From Bacillota bacterium (GTDB lineage: Bacteria; Bacillota; Clostridia; Christensenellales; SZUA-584), in assembly GCA_023428025.1 (NCBI GenBank), contig JAEYZN010000004.1, forward strand, positions 43,538-107,537: a stretch of DNA of 64,000 bases. The letters run 5' to 3'. Shown piece after piece: positions 57,428 through 64,000 of the stretch. Every line of letters starts with the position of its first letter. Positions within the stretch are counted from its first letter, which is position 1. The notes below the pieces were generated by a model. The model did no database searches, was not told where the DNA came from, and saw nothing but the letters and a program-made list of their open reading frames with translations. A program made the position numbers and the translations under genes.

Positions 57428-59209
57428 ATGAAACGCAACGAAATCGACGACAAATACAAATGGAATCTGGGCGATATATTCGCGTCCGACGCCGACTGGG
57501 AAAACGACTTTACCCGGCTTCAGGGGCTGCTGCCCGCGCTCAAGGGCTTAAAGGAAGGCTTTGCGCAAAGCGCCAAAGCCCTGGCCGACGCGATGGTCCG
57601 CATCGACGAAGCGTCGCTGCTGTGCGAGCGGCTGTATGTGTACGCCAAGATGCGCCGCGACGAGGACAACGCCAACGCGCTCTATCAGGGCATGACGGAT
57701 CGGGCGATGTCGCTGTATGTCACGGTGTCGGGCGAAACGTCTTTCGTGGCCCCCGCGCTGCTCAAATTCCCGGCGGACACGCTGGAGCAGTACATTGCCG
57801 AGGAAAAGGCGCTGGCGCCGTACGCCTTCATGATCCGCGACATCATCCGGCAGAAGCAGCACGTGCTGAGCGAGAACGAGGAAAAGCTGCTGTCCCTCTC
57901 GTCCGATTTTGCGTCGGGCGCGCGGGACATTTTCACGATGCTCAACAACGCGGACCTAAAGTTCGGCACCGTCAGCACGCCGGAGGGCCCCGTCACGCTG
58001 ACGCACGCCAAATATGCCGAACTGCTGCAGCACAAGGACCGCCAGGTGCGCAAGGACGCGTTCGACACGTATTACAGCGCTTTTCGCGGCAGCATCAACA
58101 CCATCGCCGCCACCTACTCCACCAGCGTCAAGAAGGATATCTACTACACGCGCGTGCGCGGGTACGAAAGCGCGCTGGCCCGCGCCCTGTTCTCGGACGA
58201 CGTCCCCGTCTCGCTGTACGACACGCTGATCGGGACCATCCACGACAGCCTGGGCACGATGTATGACTACATCGAAACGCGCCGCAAGATACTCGGCCTG
58301 CCGGATATCGCGATGTACGACATCTATGTGCCGCTGGTCGGAGATATCGACAAGAAGTACAACTACGACCAGGCGATGGACCTGGTGACGGAGGCCTTAA
58401 GCCCCTTGGGCGAAGAATACATCGCGCTGCTGAGGCGCGCGCGCACCGAGCGCTGGATCGACGTGTATGAGAGCGACGGCAAAACCAGCGGCGCCTACTC
58501 CTGGGGCGCTTACGGCACCCATCCTTACGTGTTGCTCAACCACCGGGACGACCTGGACAGCGCCTTCACCATCGCGCACGAGCTGGGCCACGCGATGCAC
58601 TCGTACTATTCCGACGAAGCGCAGCCCTTCCCGCTCGCGGCCTACACGATATTCGTGGCGGAGGTGGCCTCCACCGTCAACGAGATCCTGCTCACCAAAT
58701 ACCTGCTGGACAACGCGGACGAAGCCCTGAAGAAATACGTGCTCAACCATTATCTCGACCAGTTCCGCACCACCGTGCTGCGCCAGACGATGTTCGCCGA
58801 GTTCGAGCGCATCTCCCACGCCATGGGCGAATCGGGCGAGCCGCTCACGCACGAAGCCCTGTCCCAGAAATACGCCGAGCTCAACCGGCTGTACTACGGC
58901 GACGGCATCCAGACGTGCGACACCATCGCCATCGAGTGGACGCGCATCCCGCACTTCTACAACGCGTTCTACGTGTACAAATACGCCACCGGTTTCTCGG
59001 CGGCGGTCGCCATCGCGACGGGCATCTACGAAGGCAAGCCCGGCGTGCGCGACGCCTATTTCGAATTCCTGAAAAGCGGCGGCAGCGACTATCCGCTGAA
59101 CCTGCTCAAAAAAGCGGGGGTGGATTTTGCGGGCGGCGCGCCCGTCAAGGCGTGCATGCAGGCGTTCGCCGCGGCCCTGGCCGACTTCAAAACCGTCATG
59201 GGGGTGTAA
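57428..59209 (+). CDS. pepF: Oligoendopeptidase F (M3B metallopeptidase)
   Basis: 593 residues from the ATG at 57428 after CGGAGGAC. The M3 zinc motif is AHELGHAMHSYYS (HExxH), with downstream glutamate in FVAEVASTVNEILL. The order and length match PepF, a cytoplasmic peptidase that cuts oligopeptides of 7-17 residues. It follows the helicase loader by 58 bases on the same strand. No export signal. Confidence 0.96.
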   Translation: MKRNEIDDKYKWNLGDIFASDADWENDFTRLQGLLPALKGLKEGFAQSAKALADAMVRIDEASLLCERLYVYAKMRRDEDNANALYQGMTDRAMSLYVTVSGETSFVAPALLKFPADTLEQYIAEEKALAPYAFMIRDIIRQKQHVLSENEEKLLSLSSDFASGARDIFTMLNNADLKFGTVSTPEGPVTLTHAKYAELLQHKDRQVRKDAFDTYYSAFRGSINTIAATYSTSVKKDIYYTRVRGYESALARALFSDDVPVSLYDTLIGTIHDSLGTMYDYIETRRKILGLPDIAMYDIYVPLVGDIDKKYNYDQAMDLVTEALSPLGEEYIALLRRARTERWIDVYESDGKTSGAYSWGAYGTHPYVLLNHRDDLDSAFTIAHELGHAMHSYYSDEAQPFPLAAYTIFVAEVASTVNEILLTKYLLDNADEALKKYVLNHYLDQFRTTVLRQTMFAEFERISHAMGESGEPLTHEALSQKYAELNRLYYGDGIQTCDTIAIEWTRIPHFYNAFYVYKYATGFSAAVAIATGIYEGKPGVRDAYFEFLKSGGSDYPLNLLKKAGVDFAGGAPVKACMQAFAAALADFKTVMGV

Positions 59210-59303
59210 ACAGCTCCGCGCGATGGGTGTTTTCTTTTGTCGCGCTTTGTTATATAATTGTAAAGGGACGCAAAGTGGCGTCGCCGGAAAGTGAGAGGTG
59301 CGC

Positions 59304-60101
59304 ATGAAAGCTTGTTTTTCCACACTGGGCTGTCCGGAGTGGTCCTTTTCTGAAATCGTATCCGTCGCGTCCGACCTCGGCTACAACGGCATCGAGTTCC
59401 GCGGTGTTCAAAACGAACTCTACACGCCTCACATCGACGCCTTCCTGCCATCCCATATCGACGCCACGCGCAGCCGCTTAAAACAGCTCAAGCTGGAGAT
59501 ACCCTGCCTGGCCTCCTCCTGCAACCTGAACGTCGATGAAGACGTGGAAAAAGCCAAAGCTTACGTGGATACCGCCAGCCTGCTCGGCGCTTCCTATGTC
59601 CGCCTGCTGGGAGACCTCGCTCCCGCCCCGTCCGACGACGTCAGCCAAAAGGTGGTGGTCGCCAATCTGCTGGAGATCGCGGACTATGCCAGGGACAAGA
59701 ACGTGACTCCGCTGATCGAGACCAACGGCTTTTTCGCCAAAACCAAGTCGCTGGGCGCGCTGTTCCGCAAGGAGCTGGACGGTGAGAACGTGGGCATTCT
59801 GTACGACATCCACCATCCGTACCGCTTCTTCAACGAGGACCCGGCCTACACGATCGACAACATCGCGCCGTTCGTGCGCCATGTCCACCTGAAGGATTCG
59901 CTGATGAGCGGCAAGAAGCTCAGCTACAAGATGATCGGCGACGGCGACATTCCCGTGGCCCAGACGGTACGTCTTTTGAACAAGGCGGGATACCGCGGTT
60001 TTTACTCGCTCGAGTGGGTAAAGCGGTGGGACCTGTCGCTGGAAGAGCCGGGCATCGCGTTCGCGCACTTCAAGGACTTCATGGATTCTATCGACTCATA
60101 A
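59304..60101 (+). CDS. Sugar phosphate isomerase/epimerase-like TIM-barrel protein
   Basis: 265 residues from the ATG at 59304 after GAGAGGTGCGC. It has the AP-endonuclease family 2 TIM barrel pattern: GYNGIEFRG, PLIETNGFFA, VGILYDIHHPYR with metal-binding Asp and His, VRHVHLKDS and GFYSLEWVKR with the C-terminal glutamate. Family members isomerise or epimerise sugars and inositols using divalent metal; the substrate is not evident. A TATAAT at 59253-59258 may give it its own promoter. Confidence 0.88.
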   Translation: MKACFSTLGCPEWSFSEIVSVASDLGYNGIEFRGVQNELYTPHIDAFLPSHIDATRSRLKQLKLEIPCLASSCNLNVDEDVEKAKAYVDTASLLGASYVRLLGDLAPAPSDDVSQKVVVANLLEIADYARDKNVTPLIETNGFFAKTKSLGALFRKELDGENVGILYDIHHPYRFFNEDPAYTIDNIAPFVRHVHLKDSLMSGKKLSYKMIGDGDIPVAQTVRLLNKAGYRGFYSLEWVKRWDLSLEEPGIAFAHFKDFMDSIDS

Positions 60102-60117
60102 TACTGATAAAGACTAA

Positions 60118-60142
60118 AAAGGATGGCATTTCGCCATCCTTT
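60118..60142. terminator. Bidirectional terminator between the epimerase and lipoprotein genes
   Basis: AAAGGATGGC and GCCATCCTTT form a perfect ten-pair stem with a five-base loop; A and T flanks suit both directions. Confidence 0.85.
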
Positions 60143-60215
60143 ATTGCCTTCGGCAACCCCCGCCGGGAAATCCCTATGAACCCCATATATTCATGGTGCC
60201 GCTTCAAAGCCTGCG

Positions 60216-61724
60216 TCAATACCCCAGGCTGCGGTTGATGATGCTTCCGTCGATCGCGTTCACGGTGAGAACGGGGACCGGCCCGTCGATAAACTTTTGC
60301 GTCTGCCCGTTCGTTTCGTTGATATAGGTCACCGTCCCCATGAAATCCCACGCGGGCACCAGCAGCCCGGAGTCCCTTTTGTTCTGTTCCGTTATCCTGG
60401 TCAAGCCCAGCCGGATCTGGTCAACATGGATCTCGATGCCGGTTAAATTCGGGTTCCCAAGTGCGAATCCATCCCAGGCGTTCACCGCCAGCGACATGGT
60501 ATCGAACACACTCATGATATCGCTGAACGAAAGCAGATTCGAATTTTCCGTCACCGTGTCGGCGATATGATAAGGCGAGCGCCAGCCGAAGCCCACGATG
60601 CCCGTATCGTCTACCGCGAAGGTGATATCCTCATAAGCCCACGGCGCCGATTGCGCATCTTCTTCGACCTTGATGCAGTCCCATACGGTATACGTCACCG
60701 GAATACCGTTCACACTGCGCGCGTAGCGGAGAAACCAGACACACTTGCGCGGGTTGACATAGGCGCTTTGATCCATGGTTTGATCCACGCTGCCGCCATA
60801 AGCTTTCTCCACGGAATAACACGCCATATTTTCGAGTCCGAGCGCCGCGATCAGCGCTTCCGCTTTTTCCTGGGCCTGTTCGGACGTGATGGCGATGTCG
60901 GGTATTTGCCCGGCCTCCGCCGCCGTGACGTAGGGCTTATAGCCCGAGGCCTCAGCCTGTTCGATCATCTCCTTCGTGATAAAGTATCCCATGTCTTTTG
61001 AGAAAGCGTTCTTTTCCGAGGTGTAATTCAGAAAATTCGCGTTATCATCGTAGTTGTAAACGCCCAGGCTTTCATATCCGCCTTCCTCCGACTGGGCCAG
61101 GGCGTAAAGCTTCTCTCCGGTTGCATAGTCGGTTTCCAATGTCATAGGTGCGAGCTTGCCTGTGCTGGGAATCTTCTCCGCAGTGTCCGGTGCGGTCTTC
61201 AGCTGCTCGTTGAGTTCATTCAGATACGCATCCCACCATATTATGCCCCGCTTATCCGGCATGTCCGTATTACCGGCATCCTCGCCCGCCATGGCCGCCT
61301 GGACTTCGAGTATCTTTTGCTGGATATCGCTCTTCGTCAGCTTAAAGTCGTCGCCCGAAAAAAGCGCGCCCTTCACCAGCTGCCCGACCAGCACGTCCAC
61401 CTGCTCCTGCGTGAACTTGCCCCGTTCCACCCTTTGCACGGTAATTCCTGCCGTGTCGGGGACGATCACCTGCGCGTCCACGCTGATTTTGACCTTGCCG
61501 CTCGGGTCCTCCAGCTCTTTCGTATATGTCGCTTGCGCGCCCAGCTTGGCCGCAAGCGTCTCCCCTCCGGCCTGATCGCTCTGGCCCGCCGTTTCCTCCG
61601 TGGCTTTTTCGATCATTTTTTCCAGGTCCTTGCCCTTCACGATGCTCTGCTCAGGCGTGGCCTGGCATGCCGCGAGCGCCAAAACCAGAAAAACGGCAAA
61701 AACGACCGCCATGATCTTTTTCAT
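60216..61724 (-). CDS. Large lipoprotein (DUF6034-like) downstream of a two-component system
   Basis: 502 residues; ATG follows AAAGGAGG. A lipobox LALAACQA puts the lipid-modified cysteine at residue 20. The mature protein has a helical N-terminal part, a central repeat-like region (residues 200-290) and a C-terminal beta-rich domain ending in LTVNAIDGSIINRSLGY. It resembles DUF6034 proteins of clostridia, which are of unknown function. It lies 76 bases after the histidine kinase gene on the same strand and probably belongs to its regulon or sensing complex. Confidence 0.82.
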   Translation of the reverse strand: MKKIMAVVFAVFLVLALAACQATPEQSIVKGKDLEKMIEKATEETAGQSDQAGGETLAAKLGAQATYTKELEDPSGKVKISVDAQVIVPDTAGITVQRVERGKFTQEQVDVLVGQLVKGALFSGDDFKLTKSDIQQKILEVQAAMAGEDAGNTDMPDKRGIIWWDAYLNELNEQLKTAPDTAEKIPSTGKLAPMTLETDYATGEKLYALAQSEEGGYESLGVYNYDDNANFLNYTSEKNAFSKDMGYFITKEMIEQAEASGYKPYVTAAEAGQIPDIAITSEQAQEKAEALIAALGLENMACYSVEKAYGGSVDQTMDQSAYVNPRKCVWFLRYARSVNGIPVTYTVWDCIKVEEDAQSAPWAYEDITFAVDDTGIVGFGWRSPYHIADTVTENSNLLSFSDIMSVFDTMSLAVNAWDGFALGNPNLTGIEIHVDQIRLGLTRITEQNKRDSGLLVPAWDFMGTVTYINETNGQTQKFIDGPVPVLTVNAIDGSIINRSLGY

Positions 61725-61800
61725 TCTTTGAACCTCCTTTGCATGGATTCCAAAGACATCATCATATATCGCGCCCGGATAAACATCAGAAAATTGTAAA

Positions 61801-63177
61801 TCATTTGTTATCGGGAAAGATGATCCGCACCGTCGTTCCTGCGCCCGGCGCGCTCTCGATGGTCATTTTGGCGCCGTGGGCGTCCGCGATGCGCTCTGCC
61901 AGCGCGAGGCCGAGGCCCGCCCCGCCCATCTTTTTACTGCGGGACTTGTCCACCCTGTAAAACGGCTCGGTGATATGGGACAGTTCCTCCCGGGGGATGC
62001 CCGCGCCGCGGTCAGCCACCTCGATCGTGCGTCCGTGCGCCCGGATCGTGACCGGCTGGCCCGGCCCGGATGCCTTGGACGCATTGTCCGCAAGATTAAT
62101 CAAAAGGCTTTTCATCAGGTCGGCATTCATCGCCAGCTTTTGCATGCCGCATTCGGTTTCCAAGGTCACCCCGCGCCTTTGCAGCGTTTCCGAGACGCTT
62201 TCCTTCACCGTGTCCAGCAGCGCCGGCACGGATTCCTCCCGCAATTCTATCTCTTCCTGCAGCGTGATCAGCTTCAGCAGTTCCTGCGTCAGCCGTTCCA
62301 GCCATTTGCACTGCTCGTGGATATGCATGAGCGACCGCGCCGCGATATCCTCCGGCATTTTGGTGTACAGCAACGTCTCGGCGTGTCCGATCACGGACGT
62401 CAGCGGCGTCTTGAATTCATGGGTCAACCCGCCGATAAACAGCTGCTGGCGCTCGTTGGTCTCCTTCAGCGCCTCGAAATGCGACTGGACGGCTTGTGCC
62501 ATCACGTTGAAATCTCCGGCCAGGTCGCCGATCTCATCCTTCGTTTCCACCGCCGCCCGTTCGGCGTATTCCCCCCGGGCAATACGCCGCGCCGAGTGCC
62601 CCAGGCTTTTCAGGGGCCTCGCCGCCAGCCGCACGAGCAGCACGATCAGCACCGTCCCCACGATGATGCCCGACACGCTGACCAGGGCAAATTGCATGCC
62701 CATGTCCAGAATGCTTTGGTAAACATCCGTTATGTCCCGCACCACATAGGTCGTGTGCCTGGTCGAAGCGATATTGGAACTGCTCCCGGTGATCAGGATG
62801 TTTCTTCCCGCCACCCGGCCGAGATAGTATTGACCCGAATCCAGACCGGCTTCGGGCAGGTAGTCCTGCGGGTCAAAGGTCAGGTTGGAATAAACCTCTT
62901 CGCCATCGGATAACAGCACCGAGGTTTCATGGGCAAATTTCGAAAAGCTGAATCTCGCCAGCGTGCGCTTCACGAGAGGGTCGTCATTCTCTTTTCCGTA
63001 ATAGGTAAACATTTGCTCAAAAGAGGCTTTAAGGCTGTTCAGCTCGTTCTGTGCGCCCTCGATTGTAAGAGAGAGAATCTTGTCGCGTGAATTTATGATG
63101 AGCAGCGTGCTGCACACGCCCACCACCAGCAACAGCACGGCCACGCATATCAGGGATATCTTTTGCCAGAGCTTCAT
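61801..63177 (-). CDS. Sensor histidine kinase
   Basis: 458 residues from the ATG at 63177, which overlaps the response regulator stop as ATGA; a longer upstream frame is a shadow. Topology: membrane helix 1 at about 8-28, an extracytoplasmic domain of about 130 residues, helix 2 at about 168-190, a HAMP domain (RPLKSLGHSARRIARGEY) and the kinase core. Motifs: H box LTHEFKTPLTSVIGH, N box LINLADNASKA, and G boxes DRGAGIP and GGAGLGLALAERI. It should sense an envelope signal and phosphorylate the adjacent regulator. Confidence 0.95.
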   Translation of the reverse strand: MKLWQKISLICVAVLLLVVGVCSTLLIINSRDKILSLTIEGAQNELNSLKASFEQMFTYYGKENDDPLVKRTLARFSFSKFAHETSVLLSDGEEVYSNLTFDPQDYLPEAGLDSGQYYLGRVAGRNILITGSSSNIASTRHTTYVVRDITDVYQSILDMGMQFALVSVSGIIVGTVLIVLLVRLAARPLKSLGHSARRIARGEYAERAAVETKDEIGDLAGDFNVMAQAVQSHFEALKETNERQQLFIGGLTHEFKTPLTSVIGHAETLLYTKMPEDIAARSLMHIHEQCKWLERLTQELLKLITLQEEIELREESVPALLDTVKESVSETLQRRGVTLETECGMQKLAMNADLMKSLLINLADNASKASGPGQPVTIRAHGRTIEVADRGAGIPREELSHITEPFYRVDKSRSKKMGGAGLGLALAERIADAHGAKMTIESAPGAGTTVRIIFPDNK

Positions 63178-63839
63178 ACGTCCTCCAGACGATAGCCGAT
63201 CTTGGATACCGTCTTCAATTCGTCGTGCAGGTCCAGCTTTTTCCGGATATTTGCGATATGAACGTCCACCGTGCGCGTCTCGCCGAAATAATCCATGCCC
63301 CAAATCTCGTTCAGCAGGCGCTCGCGCGGCAACGTCCTGTTCTTGTATTTGACCAGCATGGCAAGCAGGTCGAATTCCAGCGGTTTGAGCGCTATCATCT
63401 CACCTCCCCGGGTGACCGTGTGATCCTCCAGCCGGATGGTGATATCCCTGAAATTCAGAACGCGGTTCTTCTTGCCCTCCCTGTCCAGCACCTTCTCGAT
63501 GCGCACCAGCAGCTCCAGCACCTCGAACGGCTTGACGATGTAATCCTCCGCGCCCTCCCGAAGCCCTTTGATCTTGGAGGAAATATCCGCCCTGGCGGTC
63601 AGATAGATCACGGGAATATTGTACCTCTTCATGTGCGCCATCAGCTCAAAGCCATCCAGGCCGGGCAGCATGATGTCCAGCAGCGCAAGGTCAAAGGCGT
63701 GGTCCTGCTGAAGAGACAGGGCCGCTTCGCCTCCGTCAGAAAAAACGCTGTACGCATACCCCGTATATTGAAGGTTGCTGGCGATCAGGTCGGAAATCGA
63801 CGCATCGTCTTCAACAACGAGGATCCTGTTCTGAGTCAC
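63174..63839 (-). CDS. OmpR/PhoB-family response regulator
   Basis: 221 residues starting with GTG at 63839 after GGGAGGAAGG. The receiver domain has the acidic pair EDDASI, the phospho-acceptor in ALLDIMLPGLDG and the KPFEV lysine. The C-terminal winged helix has EFDLLAMLVKYKNRTLPRERLL and the recognition region VDVHIANIRKKLD. First gene of the regulator-kinase-lipoprotein operon. Confidence 0.95.
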   Translation of the reverse strand: MTQNRILVVEDDASISDLIASNLQYTGYAYSVFSDGGEAALSLQQDHAFDLALLDIMLPGLDGFELMAHMKRYNIPVIYLTARADISSKIKGLREGAEDYIVKPFEVLELLVRIEKVLDREGKKNRVLNFRDITIRLEDHTVTRGGEMIALKPLEFDLLAMLVKYKNRTLPRERLLNEIWGMDYFGETRTVDVHIANIRKKLDLHDELKTVSKIGYRLEDV

Positions 63840-64000
63840 GCCTTCCTCCCGTCAGGATGCAATAAATTATTTTATTATATCCAATAAAACCGGCAAAATA
63901 ATCAGCGACATGTAAACAAAATGTTATTGCCAAAGAATTTGATACGCAACGAGGCGCCTTCCCGCGCTGGGAAGAGGGGGTGGCAGCGGGGGTGGGCGTT
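63840..64000. repeat. Upstream region and start of a dispersed palindromic repeat
   Basis: 63840-63950 holds the presumed promoter region of the regulator operon (AT-rich). From about 63951, CGCCTTCCCGCGCTGGGAAG followed by AGGGGGTGGCAGCGGGGG resembles the CTCCCTTGGGAGGTGGCGCG element of 43828-43848 and runs off the window. Confidence 0.45.

Overview
The window reads as chromosome of a moderately GC-rich member of the Clostridia (Bacillota). Signs for this are strong AGGAGG-type ribosome binding sites, sigma-A-like promoters with 17 bp spacing, a str cluster next to rpoBC, DnaD and DnaI-type helicase loading proteins, a Noc/ParB protein near yycJ and rlmH, and clostridial TnpV remnants. The exact genus cannot be read from the sequence. 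No rRNA, CRISPR array or intact prophage was seen.

Layout. 1-7.6 kb: the 3' part of a fused molybdenum hydroxylase, a DUF421 membrane protein, a divergent DapF homologue, a B12-binding-type radical SAM protein, a GtrA-like protein and a quinone-oxidoreductase-like MDR enzyme. 7.6-14.1 kb: an AT-richer, low-density stretch with an FMN-binding PNPOx-type protein and an intact L,D-transpeptidase set among decaying DNA (a TnpV pseudogene, a frameshifted element ORF, broken membrane and peptidoglycan-binding genes, and a dispersed repeat). 14.1-24 kb: a membrane serine hydrolase, tRNA-Ala(CGC) and tRNA-Ser(CGA), then the overlapping chain glmU-HAD-pth-mfd-membrane protein on the minus strand, with a fluoride riboswitch driving crcB divergently. 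24-40.6 kb: phosphofructokinase, a zinc-ribbon membrane protein, and the minus-strand run rpoB-rpoC-unknown-L7Ae-like-rpsL-rpsG-fusA-tuf. 40.9-45.2 kb: a lysA-like decarboxylase and cobS, cobU and cobO separated by palindromic repeats. 45.3-49.8 kb: plus-strand yycJ-like hydrolase, rlmH, noc/parB, a condensation-like acyltransferase and a DUF6320-like zinc-ribbon protein. 50-54.6 kb: minus-strand murA and a blaI-like repressor that overlaps a 922-residue protein joining an M56/BlaR1 protease module, an LCP domain and a phosphodiester glycosidase (NAGPA) domain. 55-60.1 kb: a DnaD protein with four DnaD-like repeats, a DnaI/DnaC-like loader, PepF and a TIM-barrel epimerase. 60.2-63.8 kb: a response regulator, a histidine kinase and a large lipoprotein in one operon. 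The window ends in the beginning of a dispersed palindromic repeat.

The most unusual item is the blaI / M56-LCP-NAGPA pair. Its arrangement matches BlaI-BlaR1, but the penicillin-sensing domain is replaced by two cell-envelope enzyme domains, and it lies next to murA. This suggests an envelope-status sensor that proteolytically controls a BlaI-type repressor. Other points of note are the DapF homologue lacking one catalytic cysteine and a substrate-binding glutamate, the long acidic C-terminal tail of RpoB, a gene after mfd split by a poly-A frameshift, and two families of dispersed intergenic repeats.
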